Source: a virus
Virus record (IMG/VR): IMGVR_UViG_3300020430_000049
Location: 1-34,827 of that record
Direction: 5' to 3' (one strand)
Length of the DNA stretch: 34,827 bases
A program made the position numbers and the translations under genes. The notes under the pieces were generated by a model. The model had not been told where the DNA came from, did no database searches, and saw nothing but the letters and a program-made list of their open reading frames with translations. Position 1 is the stretch's first letter, and every line of letters begins with the position of its first letter. Of the stretch, positions 8,601-16,282 are shown piece by piece.

Positions 8601-11519
8601 TTGAAAACTTTTATCTACTCTGTTTAAAAACCTATCTACTGTAACAGGGTTGTTTAGATTTAAAAGATTAGCTTGCTTGATAAGTGACCTAGCTGTCCGA
8701 GCAGCTATTTTACCTTTTGTTTTAACTGTATTGATGTAATTAACCAAAGCAGTTCTTCTATCCAAACCTCTAGTCTTTGGATTTCTTACTTGTCTTCTAA
8801 GACGATTTCTTTCTTGTTCTACCTCGCTCGGCGGAACTTGAGTTTCAACCTCACCTTCTTTTCCTGGTTGGGCTGTATCTTTTTTGGGCGTACCCTTTCT
8901 GGTAACGCCGCGCCTGGTGGTGTCTCCCTCTCGAACTGTTGTGCTAGTCGGGGGTTGTTCCTGTACAGGTATCTCCTTTGCGCTTGACTCTTGAATGGCA
9001 TTTGTTCTTTCTTTTATAAGTTCATTTTGTTTTTTTGTAATATTCTCTTCACTAGCTATAATAACAGGCAGTCCTGCTTTAGATCTCACTTCATTTTCTT
9101 CATCTAAAGCTTTCTCTGCTTCTTTTCTAGTTACCTCTACAGGTGGTGTTTCTGTTTCTTTATCAGCTTGTTTTTTATCTCTTTCTTTAACTATTTTTAT
9201 TTGCCGATCTACATCCGCTATTTCTTTATCTATTTCTTCTTTTAATGGGCCTTCTAAATCTTTTCTTTTATCTAGTAGATTTTGTCTCTGAAATAAAAGA
9301 TCAGACATCTCCACCATATTATCTGAGTTTACAATAGTTCCTTTAGTTCGGTTGATGGCAGTTTGCATTGTGTAAATCTCGTTGTATGCTCTCTCCCCTT
9401 GCTCTGGGGTTAGTTCTTGATTAAGAACTAATTTGTCTATAGTGCCTCTTAAATTTTCAATATTAGCAGCGGCGTATCTTACAACATCATTTCTTTTGCT
9501 GCCTTTAATAAGGGTAGGGGCTCCTAAACCTGAAGTTGCTCCCAAAGTCAACAATATGGTTTCATATATCTCTGTTGGTCTTAATTCTGAATCTCTTACG
9601 GGTAATCCTGTTATAGAGTTAACTACAGCATTGATAGCTTTTTCAGAAAATAAAACAGGTAGTTCTTCTAATCCTACTTCTCTTAAATTTTCTACGACTA
9701 AATCTTTGATTTTAGTTTTTAATTGTTCTTGAGAAAACTTTTTACCATCTTTTTTTACAAGACTTATAATAGATTTTTTAATACCTTGTACTCCTGTTAA
9801 AAGTTTTTGGTTGTCACCTGCAAGACTAGTAAACAAACCATCAAGTGTAGCTATAGCGTTGCCCGCCCTTGCGGCTAATCCCAATGCTTCTTTTTCGTTT
9901 ACACCTGCTTTTACTAAAGAAGATCTCATGTCCTCTACGTTTTCAGCTACTGTGCTTGCATAGGAAGCTATACCTATTCCTGTTCTACCAGATACTCCTA
10001 AAGCTTTAGCAATCCTACCTCCACCTCTAATCAAAGCAAATAAATTACTTACAGTTTGAGTAAAGTTTTGTACTATTGCTCCGCCATTCCAAAAGGTTTC
10101 ATTAAACTTTACACTTTTTGCCCTATTTTTTATATTTTTTATTTCTTCTTCACTTATTATACCATCCATACGAACTCTAGTCTTTTCATCTACCACCTGT
10201 CCGTCTGTAGTAACTATATATTCTTTGCCATTAAACGTAACTTTTTTACCTTCTAAAAAAGATGGTCTTTGTGCGGAATCAAAAGTTCGAGAGACATTAT
10301 CAGCTGTGTCTAAAATTGATTCGGAGACACCTGCTAGTATACCTTTTTTATCATAGCCAAGCCCTGTCAATACTTGATCGCTGAGAGAAAAAATAGATGC
10401 TGCCGCGCCTAAAGCAAACCTTGATATAGTTGTAGGTATCTTTGTTGCCGCATCACCTAACTCAGTAAAGAATCGAGTTGAACCCCCTTTTTGGCCTACT
10501 TCATATAGTTTTTTTCTTTTCTTTAAATCAAGCTTATTTGTTTGTTTTTCGTACTCAGGATATAAGTCTTTAATTTTATCTAGTGATTCGGCTTCTTTAT
10601 CAAACTTAGCTAACAGTTCATTACGAATGCTAAATAGTTTTCTTTTAGATTGGTAATCGGTTGTTAGTCTTATTTTAGCGTCAACACTATTAATATCGCT
10701 TTCAATGTTGTTGAGGAGTTCCATTTTATAAGACACGATTTTCTCTACCTTTCTTTTTTCTTCTAAAAATTTTTCGTTTTCTTCTGTAGGTAAAATTGAT
10801 TTAATAAATCGAAACGAACCTGTTTCTTGACGTTGAGTATTCGCGTCCCAAGTTGCAAAATCTGTTTTATCAATATCAAGCTCTTCATATACGTTATCTT
10901 CTAAATCTGGCAAAGAGGTAAACTCACCTTCTCTAAACTTAGGTTTACCTGTAGAAGCAGTTACATCTGTAATAATATCTTTAGATGCCGCATCAGTTAC
11001 ATAGGTAGAATAAATCCTTTTTATATCTTCCTCTTCTGTTCCTGTAGATGATATACCATCGGATTTTATTCGAAGCAACATATCTTCTACGTTAACTCCT
11101 TTTGATTTTAAGTAGTCTGTAAGCTCACTAGCTTTTTCTTTTTCTGCAAAAAGAGTAGCTAGAGTGTTTTCATATTCAGTTCCTGTCTGAGGAACATCAA
11201 CCTCGACCTGTTCTTTTATGACTTCAGGCATTTGATATTCTCCAGGAGTTTCAGATGGGGTTACAAAATTTTGATTAAGTACGCTTAAATCATTTTCATT
11301 AAATGCTGCTGATTCCGATGAACCATCTTCCGATGCAGAATCCGTAACGTCGTCGGGTACGTCGTTTTTTTTTTCACCGAACAGATTATCTCTTTCAACC
11401 ACGCCGTAGACTCTTTCTTGATAACTAGGGTCTTTGAATTGCTCTTGAAACTCTTCAAAAGATTTGGTGTAGTAACCACCTTCTGTTAATACGCTATATA
11501 ATTTTTCTACTTCTTCCAT
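5616..11519 (-). CDS. Giant internal virion/ejection-type protein, 1967 aa
   Basis: This is probably a virion protein that enters the cell with the DNA, in the role of T7 gp16. The N-terminus has a YTKSFEEF motif (GGYYTKSFEEFQEQF, residues about 14-28) that, from memory, opens large proteins of Bacteroidetes phages. A hydrophobic helix is at about 366-381 (FALGAAASIFSLSDQ). Residues about 780-1100 are a charged, disordered or coiled-coil stretch. A folded C-terminal domain runs from about 1540 to 1830, with SRTLASLGQYAKQLAPIAST, IALPFASFQMNQKARML and a hydrophobic helix near 1785-1805. The tail is basic (KSKRKKKSSS). No transglycosylase or polymerase motif was found. The ATG overlaps the preceding stop (TAATG). 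A ten-A run lies at codons near 50. A second reading frame is nested at codons 839-900. Gene reality is certain; role is inferred from order and size. Confidence 0.85.
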   Translation of the reverse strand: MEEVEKLYSVLTEGGYYTKSFEEFQEQFKDPSYQERVYGVVERDNLFGEKKNDVPDDVTDSASEDGSSESAAFNENDLSVLNQNFVTPSETPGEYQMPEVIKEQVEVDVPQTGTEYENTLATLFAEKEKASELTDYLKSKGVNVEDMLLRIKSDGISSTGTEEEDIKRIYSTYVTDAASKDIITDVTASTGKPKFREGEFTSLPDLEDNVYEELDIDKTDFATWDANTQRQETGSFRFIKSILPTEENEKFLEEKRKVEKIVSYKMELLNNIESDINSVDAKIRLTTDYQSKRKLFSIRNELLAKFDKEAESLDKIKDLYPEYEKQTNKLDLKKRKKLYEVGQKGGSTRFFTELGDAATKIPTTISRFALGAAASIFSLSDQVLTGLGYDKKGILAGVSESILDTADNVSRTFDSAQRPSFLEGKKVTFNGKEYIVTTDGQVVDEKTRVRMDGIISEEEIKNIKNRAKSVKFNETFWNGGAIVQNFTQTVSNLFALIRGGGRIAKALGVSGRTGIGIASYASTVAENVEDMRSSLVKAGVNEKEALGLAARAGNAIATLDGLFTSLAGDNQKLLTGVQGIKKSIISLVKKDGKKFSQEQLKTKIKDLVVENLREVGLEELPVLFSEKAINAVVNSITGLPVRDSELRPTEIYETILLTLGATSGLGAPTLIKGSKRNDVVRYAAANIENLRGTIDKLVLNQELTPEQGERAYNEIYTMQTAINRTKGTIVNSDNMVEMSDLLFQRQNLLDKRKDLEGPLKEEIDKEIADVDRQIKIVKERDKKQADKETETPPVEVTRKEAEKALDEENEVRSKAGLPVIIASEENITKKQNELIKERTNAIQESSAKEIPVQEQPPTSTTVREGDTTRRGVTRKGTPKKDTAQPGKEGEVETQVPPSEVEQERNRLRRQVRNPKTRGLDRRTALVNYINTVKTKGKIAARTARSLIKQANLLNLNNPVTVDRFLNRVDKSFQKAESTAQIQKAERLRKQIQKKSKSKTIDGRVTVAAKEFGRVDPLDVDDIDVYIQKAEQLLQGMQPTKRTRAGLKIAPAADIAATEKYSSEQIQKQEQRQEQVQREAFELATDIPSKDLSLKEIREILEDPTSNNSKKKLEEKEKTTRAGIKKAFNTFSAIVKKQLETGRDAFDADSDSPGKIKYTKEEKRIVNAFMKLNIDNMSTQEAMRALDSLINFTTNGRTGGMLGVVKTQEGVENAKKSPIALKRNIKNKAREILAEVFDFGLKNVASLGIKTELIFGTQKRGAKFMKLSGITDMIRGFDTAEAKGREIIKNYYKVFENKKANNQVFNSEENNIERGMLARVRRTVDGTETEQDTEFRREKKLIEDSITELKNSTKSEEKKLGEVYEKVYNRILKGSNNPSEVESKTDKTNLEAVEWFTKEWGKHYKKLSDISLDIYNKPLDKDLNYTHFSYSRLDSPSEETDLSSPMYTVETSSVYDKESGVLRKRTKPGRLPKNKYVNLMFDSTQSTGLRKALSDIETAPSIQQVNGFINSPSMDKIIPDQKRRKIMVDALTDYVNSKRGNQYYEVENPYFEKITNALAKFAVSRTLASLGQYAKQLAPIASTMVTAGGGRTFKAINLFRTNKDVREWLKKSGYGIANRGISAEAVTDIADDTEIAPTSTIGKAGKILSDLQDKPLKVLLVGADKVAANTSWLAFYDKEMQKQGVDIFAPGFDWSTHKINKKAADYAQRQVDRQQNVSDRELQGEFFRSKTQRGRFFARIALPFASFQMNQKARMLSDLNTLFGGTGATAEERKVAKESLGGIAAEQAFFHTLGLLFTQIVASFALGEDEKSEEQKDKEFMTRLKGRATSIFTDVFSPAPFLDFALTETANAAVNLFTDEKTQLFFVNQPLEDFGVLGIPLDKAIQIKELATIAATGELETETTFGKTRTKKFTAKQRRNASITLAAELLYYSGGYVPAEVGQWTRYNLQNLKKSKSKRKKKSSSPFK
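8819..9001 (-). CDS. Nested out-of-frame ORF, MPFKS-type small basic protein
   Basis: A 60-codon frame lies wholly inside the 1967-aa gene, on the same strand, shifted by one base. It encodes MPFKSQAQRRYLYRNNPRLA, followed by FERETPPGAALPERVRPKK and an Arg/Lys-rich end. From memory, this matches a family of small phage-encoded proteins that begin MPFKS-x-AQRR-(Y/F)-L and carry a 'TP.G..LPE+V' motif. The 183 bases are about 53% GC by hand count, against about 22% in the 60 bases just upstream (9001-9060) and 32% at 8581-8640. The host frame here encodes a low-complexity linker (EIPVQEQPPTSTTVREGDTT), as expected for the passive partner of overprinting. AAAGAAAGAACAA precedes the ATG. Whether it is translated, or is a relic trapped by fusion of flanking genes, cannot be told here. 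Confidence 0.6.
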   Translation of the reverse strand: MPFKSQAQRRYLYRNNPRLAQQFERETPPGAALPERVRPKKIQPNQEKKVRLKLKFRRAR

Positions 11520-13552
11520 TACTTATCTAATTCACCTCTTCTGCTTGTATCAACTCTGTTTGCATTTAAAAACTCTTGAAGCTGGTTTGTTATTATTCCG
11601 TAGCTTTCTATATCACCTAAAGCAAATGTTTTACCTTCATCATCAACTAAAAGCATATTCCAATTTGGATTTTTAGAGCTTCCTCCAATGTTTTGTATCG
11701 AAGCTTTATAACCTTTTCTATCTCCTGTGCCTAACTTTTGAATTACTCTGTCTATTAAAGTTTCTAATTCACGGTGTACTTTAGATGTCTCTGCGTCGCT
11801 TTCATCATAAAAGGGCTCTAAATAATCTGCAGCAAACTTCTCACCAATAATTGACCCTACATCTCTACCATCTTTCTCTATTTTGACGGTGTTAAGATTT
11901 AGATTACCCTCTTTAGTTTCTGTTGGGAATGCACTTTCAAAACCTTTGTAATCTGGGTTTAAGACTCTCTTAGGATTTAGAGCTTCGTTTGTATTTGTTT
12001 TATAATCAAAGTTGCGATCATATTTTGTTTCTGGTTTTGTAGGATCGTATTTTGGATTTGCTATTGTTTCTTGTGTAAAACCTCCTCCGTCTTGAGCCTG
12101 ATAATCAGCTAACAATGATTCGTAAGAATCATCATCCTCTAAGTCGGGATAAAATAATTGTAATAAAACAGAAGCGTCTACATCAGGATTGTTAATAGGG
12201 TACGGTGTTTGTCTTATTTTTCCATCCTTATCTTTAGTTGTAACAACAAACTCACGAGTGCCATCTTTAATGTCACCTCTTCTCTTAATATCTATATACT
12301 CTATATCATCTTTTTTATTATTGGCTCTTATTAATAATTTATTCAACGCAGTCTTTGACTTTTGTTCATTACCAGACATGGCATCATTTAATACGGCAAA
12401 GTAGCCTAGTCTTTTTGTTTTACCACTTTTTTTCTTTTTGCTCTCGTCATCTAATTTTCTTTTCTGCAATTTAAGTCTTTCCTCATCAACCTTACTGATA
12501 CGGTCGGGTTGAATAAGAGTGTCTAAACTAGCTCTTAATCTATTCTCAACAAAGTTTATAGCCTCCTCTCTTTGTTCGTCTGTTATCTGTAATTGGCCTT
12601 TCTCGTTGTAAAAAATAAGCTTGTCTCTGTTCATTTTGTTTTTTGATAATTCAAGCAAGTTTCCATTCTCATCAACTAGCTGGTCAAACGACAGCTTGTA
12701 TCCACCTTTTCCTGCAGCCATGTGGTCTGCTAGTATACTTGCAGCTGATGGGTCAATGTTAGTGCCAACAATCGCTTCTGCATAATCTCTAAGGGATTGC
12801 GTTATTTCTTGACCATAAAGCTCTCTTACCTCATCGCCGTACTTACCTGCTTGCACATCAGCGAGAGATGCTTTTATCTTAGTCCCATCTGCAGTGGTAA
12901 CTTCTATTGTACCTAGGGAGTCTGCAACTTTTTTAATCTCTCCATCTAAATCGACATTCTCAATATTAGCGGTAGACATTTTAACAAGTTTCGAAGCGTC
13001 TATAAAATCACCTGGTCGTGTTGAAGCCACTAACTTACCTCCATCTTGAACTAGTTTTGATACATTCACTTGTCCTGTGTTTGGATCTATAAACGTACCG
13101 TGGTCTTTGAAATTACTGTAAGCCTCCATATGACCTTTTAAATCAGCTAATAATACACTAGACTTTCCAGTTCTTATATCCTCCATAGCCTTATCGTAAT
13201 TAGCGTTGAAATTTTTAGCCGCTGTAAACATTAAGTCTGTACCTTGTTGGAGGTTTGCTCTTCTATTGTAGTATTCTCTTTCAGATATTTCACGGTTTTT
13301 TAAAGCTCGTAAATCACTAAGAGCCTGGTTTTGTGCTTGTTCAGAATATTCAGATATAAATCTGTTGGCTTCTGCGTATTCCCCTTGAGGTTGGTTTATA
13401 AGTTGCTCTGCTCTTTCTTTCTCTTGTTTTAAAATATCTGCTTTTCGTAGTTGTCTTTCCGCTTCTCCTTCTTGTATAGCGGTGTACATTTCTTTACCGA
13501 TTGCACCCCAATCTAAATTAACTCTCTCTCGTCTAACGTATCCGTAACTCAT
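11519..13552 (-). CDS. Internal virion-type protein, 677 aa (T7 gp15 position)
   Basis: The family is not named with confidence. The first about 160 residues are highly charged and helical (AIQEGEAERQLRKADILKQE, NRFISEYSEQAQNQALSDLR). The remainder is mixed, with short glycine-rich turns and a Lys-rich patch (RKLDDESKKKKSGKTKR, near residue 370). There is no signal peptide, membrane segment or enzyme motif. In size and order it occupies the place of T7 gp15 (about 747 aa), between a gp14-like and a gp16-like gene, so a role as internal core or periplasmic-tunnel component is inferred. It starts six bases after the 286-aa gene, and its TAA overlaps the giant gene's ATG. Confidence 0.8.
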   Translation of the reverse strand: MSYGYVRRERVNLDWGAIGKEMYTAIQEGEAERQLRKADILKQEKERAEQLINQPQGEYAEANRFISEYSEQAQNQALSDLRALKNREISEREYYNRRANLQQGTDLMFTAAKNFNANYDKAMEDIRTGKSSVLLADLKGHMEAYSNFKDHGTFIDPNTGQVNVSKLVQDGGKLVASTRPGDFIDASKLVKMSTANIENVDLDGEIKKVADSLGTIEVTTADGTKIKASLADVQAGKYGDEVRELYGQEITQSLRDYAEAIVGTNIDPSAASILADHMAAGKGGYKLSFDQLVDENGNLLELSKNKMNRDKLIFYNEKGQLQITDEQREEAINFVENRLRASLDTLIQPDRISKVDEERLKLQKRKLDDESKKKKSGKTKRLGYFAVLNDAMSGNEQKSKTALNKLLIRANNKKDDIEYIDIKRRGDIKDGTREFVVTTKDKDGKIRQTPYPINNPDVDASVLLQLFYPDLEDDDSYESLLADYQAQDGGGFTQETIANPKYDPTKPETKYDRNFDYKTNTNEALNPKRVLNPDYKGFESAFPTETKEGNLNLNTVKIEKDGRDVGSIIGEKFAADYLEPFYDESDAETSKVHRELETLIDRVIQKLGTGDRKGYKASIQNIGGSSKNPNWNMLLVDDEGKTFALGDIESYGIITNQLQEFLNANRVDTSRRGELDK

Positions 13553-13558
13553 AAATTA

Positions 13559-14419
13559 TTAATTTCCTGTTAGACCTGGCATTTGATAACCTGTGAATTG
13601 GTTGAAAGGATTGGTCTGATCTACAAATACTGGCCCCACTGGGTTAGGTGCTTGAATAGGGTTAAAAATAGTCGTTCCTAAAGCTACACTATTATTACCT
13701 ATTGGATTTAAAAAACCCATATTGTTTTGCACAGGTTCTCCAAAGATATTAAGTGTGGGTGGACTTAAATTGTAAGGGTCACCTTTAACGGTTTGTGTAT
13801 TAGAGGTAGTTCCTCTTGGTCTATCAAAAGGATTTTGGTTTGATATAAGCTGTTTACCAAAACTTGATAATGTGCTTGCAGCGCTTTTATTTAGTTGGGC
13901 CGCTTGCTCATCTAAATCAGCTGCTCTCATTTGCTCACCTTGAGCTTGACCTAACTTTAAACCAGTTAGATTTCTTTGAACTCCTGCTGCTCCTAGTCTT
14001 TCACGAAAGTCTGCTTTAAACAAAGCGTCATCTGAAGCTTTTCTGATTGAATCACTTAAAACGACACCTGTTGCGCCTGCTCTACTTCCTGCTGCTGCCG
14101 CACCTCTCGAGCTTCCTTCCTGTGCTCCCTGTAATGTTTGTGCTATATTTGATAAAACTAAATTTCTTTGTTGCTCAAAGCCCTCTTTAGGAATACTAAG
14201 CCCTGCAAATTTATTTTCCGAAGCTATTTGTTGAGCATCCGCAAAAGCTTTTTCCGCCTTATCTGTAGCCTCTCGCGCCTCTCTTTTTCTTTTTCCTGCA
14301 GATATAAAACCTGCTGTTGAAGAACCTACCGCGACAGCTGTACCCGCTACCGCCGCTACTGTTGCCGCCTTAGCTGCCGCTGCTGTCCCTACTACTGCGC
14401 CTGTTGTTAAAAATCCCAT
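13559..14419 (-). CDS. Internal virion-type protein, 286 aa (T7 gp14 position)
   Basis: The first about 40 residues are an Ala/Gly/Val-rich hydrophobic segment (TTGAVVGTAAAAKAATVAAV) that could cross a membrane. An Ala-rich amphipathic region follows (KAEKAFADAQQIASENKF, QGAQEGSSRGAAAAGSRAGA). The C-terminus is extended and Asn/Pro-rich (NPFDRPRGTT, NPIQAPNPVGP, NQFTGYQMPG). T7 gp14, which forms the outer-membrane part of the ejection channel, also has a hydrophobic N-terminus and lies in the same place. Homology cannot be shown from sequence alone. Coupling to the upstream GNAT-like gene is tight (TAATATG). Confidence 0.78.
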   Translation of the reverse strand: MGFLTTGAVVGTAAAAKAATVAAVAGTAVAVGSSTAGFISAGKRKREAREATDKAEKAFADAQQIASENKFAGLSIPKEGFEQQRNLVLSNIAQTLQGAQEGSSRGAAAAGSRAGATGVVLSDSIRKASDDALFKADFRERLGAAGVQRNLTGLKLGQAQGEQMRAADLDEQAAQLNKSAASTLSSFGKQLISNQNPFDRPRGTTSNTQTVKGDPYNLSPPTLNIFGEPVQNNMGFLNPIGNNSVALGTTIFNPIQAPNPVGPVFVDQTNPFNQFTGYQMPGLTGN

Positions 14420-14420
14420 A

Positions 14421-14831
14421 TTATAATGCTTTAATCATTTCAGTGTGGTATTTATCCCCTTCTGTATACCCACACTCTTTATATATTTTTTTTAAAGGTT
14501 CGTTGTTTATAAGGGCGTAACAGAATTTAGCTTTACTGTTATGTGCAAGATGTGTTAATGTTTCAATAAGCATAAACAAAGCTTCTTTTCTGTTCTTCCT
14601 ATCTGTATATTTTTTATTAGATATAATCCAATCTACCCAAGCCACCTTTGAATTAGTAAGGTATAAAAAGCCTGCGCATATTGGTACTTTATCATCTGAA
14701 ATTAATATACCACCTGTTCCTTCTTCTGGTAAAAAATTTTTAATTGGAGGTGTCCATCCCCAATCTTTCCACCATTTTACTAAATATATATTATAGTCAG
14801 AAGGCTCTAGCTTTCTTATATTAAATTCCAT
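14421..14831 (-). CDS. GNAT-like protein, 136 aa (T7 gp13 position)
   Basis: This small protein has a GNAT acetyltransferase-like fold pattern. The N-terminal MEFNIRKLEPSDYN resembles GNAT beta-1/alpha-1. The centre has GGILISDDKVPICAGFLYL, then VDWIISNKKYTDRKNRKEAL near the acetyl-CoA-binding position. The end has FCYALINNEPLKKIYKECGY, a typical GNAT beta-5/alpha-4 with 'N..m...yeK.GF'. The canonical R/Q-x-x-G-x-G/A loop is degenerate (DRKNRKEA), so catalytic activity is doubtful. At 136 residues it is close to T7 gp13 (138 aa), whose family, as I recall, is placed with acetyltransferase-like folds. It is first in the putative ejection-protein operon, behind a TATCTTTG box. Confidence 0.75.
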   Translation of the reverse strand: MEFNIRKLEPSDYNIYLVKWWKDWGWTPPIKNFLPEEGTGGILISDDKVPICAGFLYLTNSKVAWVDWIISNKKYTDRKNRKEALFMLIETLTHLAHNSKAKFCYALINNEPLKKIYKECGYTEGDKYHTEMIKAL

Positions 14832-14837
14832 TCAACA

Positions 14838-14845
14838 CAAAGATA
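14838..14845 (-). promoter_or_regulatory. TATCTTTG -7-like box
   Basis: In the 21-base gap before the GNAT-like gene the minus strand reads GTATCTTTGT, matching the Bacteroidetes -7 consensus TAnnTTTG and identical over ten bases to the box at 26245-26252. It ends six bases before the ATG. A TTTA about 21 bases upstream is a poor -33 match. Confidence 0.45.
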
Positions 14846-14852
14846 CTAAAAA

Positions 14853-16250
14853 TTAAGGATAGCTTTTAAACACATCAGCTGCTAAAGCAAAAAGCTCTGT
14901 GTTCGCACTTGATCCGTTTTCTATAGTGGTAACCATGTAATGACCTAAAAGACCGTGTGATTCAGCAAGAGTGTTTTTTGCCGCCAACATTAAAGGTGTA
15001 TTTGATGTAGGGTTTGTAGCACCAGGTATAGTGCTGTCTACAGTTATTGAACTTGTTGCTATAGCTGTTATTATTCCTGCCAACTTTGGTTGATTGTCAA
15101 AAACATTTACATAATACAGAAAGTCTCCTATTGATATTATGGAATCAATAGGCACAGAAAAATTAAATATACGAGGGTTAGTTACATTAAAACCTGTGGT
15201 GTTACCTATACCATTGATTGATCTAAATCTAAATGTATTAAGGGTAGCAGGTGAACTAGCCACATTTTTTATGGCTGCATAATAATTACCTTCTTTAAGT
15301 TCAAACCAAGCGTTTTGTATCGCAGCGTTTTGACCTATATCCGTGTTCATAGTAGATGTCCAGGCACTGTCAGATTCTAAAGCTAATGTTTTGAAAACTT
15401 TGTTTCTTAAAGGCTCCGTGTTAAACACCGTAGTGATTTTTGCGGGATATTGAACTCCATAAAAGTTATTTCTTGCTTCATTGGTATTGTGACGATACAA
15501 GTTGGCTCCCGCAAATGTGTAAAAATAATTGTTCATACCAATCATAAAATCGGGATTATAAGAATAAAAAGATGGCCAACCTTTTACACCCTCACTATAT
15601 GACAATGTATATGGGATACCTGTAGGAACTTGAGGTGTCGGTGTCGGTGCTTCTACAACAGGTGTTGCAGTTTGAGTAGGGGGTGGAGGTGGGGTAGCTG
15701 TAGGAGGTGGGTTAGTAGGAGGTGGAGTTGCGGTTTGTGTAACAGGTATTGGGGTAGTAACACTAGGTACAATATTGCCGTGTATACTTAGTAGCGCAGT
15801 ACCTTCAACAAGTACTGGTCCGCTACCGCCTGTAAAATCCCCAAGGCTGTCATAATTATCATCGACTAGAGGTATAAAGGTTACTATCTCATAATCACCT
15901 GGAGGTAATGATGGGCTGTTGTTAACTGTAGGATTTTTTAACTCAGTAAAAACTTTCTGATTACCTGAACTAGCAGGATTTATTAAAGTCTCAGGATAAA
16001 ATGCAAATAATTCTTTGCCTGTAGAATCTAATATTACACCTAACCCTTTTAACGTACCAGGCTGATGGCGACTTAAAAATTCTGACTGCATAACAGGAGC
16101 AGCGCCAGCAGAAAACTGTAACTCTTGAGGTATATTGACAGTCTTTCTAGAACCAACAAAGTAAACTATACCATCGGTTCCTAGATACTCACCTATATGA
16201 CCTTGAAAGGTGTTTACTATTGTTCCAGCATATTTTCTAAGTGTGCTCAT
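14853..16250 (-). CDS. Tail appendage/structural protein with Thr/Pro-rich linker, 465 aa
   Basis: This is a probable virion surface or tail protein. Residues 1-155 form a beta-rich domain (MSTLRKYAGTIVNTFQGHIG, LPPGDYEIVTFIPLVDDNYD). Residues about 160-210 are a mucin-like Thr/Pro linker (VTQTATPPPTNPPPTATPPP, EAPTPTPQVPTG). The C-terminal domain begins SEGVKGWPSFYSYNPDFMIG and contains NNYFYTFAGANLYRHNTNEA, a segment I recall as recurrent in marine phage structural proteins. It ends ELFALAADVFKSYP. There is no signal peptide. The GT60-like glycosyltransferase gene lies 32 bases upstream in the same direction, so the linker is a plausible glycosylation target. A role in host recognition is inferred. 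Confidence 0.75.
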   Translation of the reverse strand: MSTLRKYAGTIVNTFQGHIGEYLGTDGIVYFVGSRKTVNIPQELQFSAGAAPVMQSEFLSRHQPGTLKGLGVILDSTGKELFAFYPETLINPASSGNQKVFTELKNPTVNNSPSLPPGDYEIVTFIPLVDDNYDSLGDFTGGSGPVLVEGTALLSIHGNIVPSVTTPIPVTQTATPPPTNPPPTATPPPPPTQTATPVVEAPTPTPQVPTGIPYTLSYSEGVKGWPSFYSYNPDFMIGMNNYFYTFAGANLYRHNTNEARNNFYGVQYPAKITTVFNTEPLRNKVFKTLALESDSAWTSTMNTDIGQNAAIQNAWFELKEGNYYAAIKNVASSPATLNTFRFRSINGIGNTTGFNVTNPRIFNFSVPIDSIISIGDFLYYVNVFDNQPKLAGIITAIATSSITVDSTIPGATNPTSNTPLMLAAKNTLAESHGLLGHYMVTTIENGSSANTELFALAADVFKSYP

Positions 16251-16263
16251 CTTGTTCTAATTA

Positions 16264-16271
16264 CAAAAATA
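16264..16271 (-). promoter_or_regulatory. TATTTTTG -7-like box
   Basis: The 32-base gap after the glycosyltransferase gene holds GTATTTTTGT on the minus strand, one base different from the boxes at 14838 and 26245. It ends 13 bases before the ATG of the Thr/Pro-linker protein. No -33 element is evident, because that region lies inside the glycosyltransferase coding sequence. Confidence 0.35.
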
Positions 16272-16282
16272 CAACTTTATAT

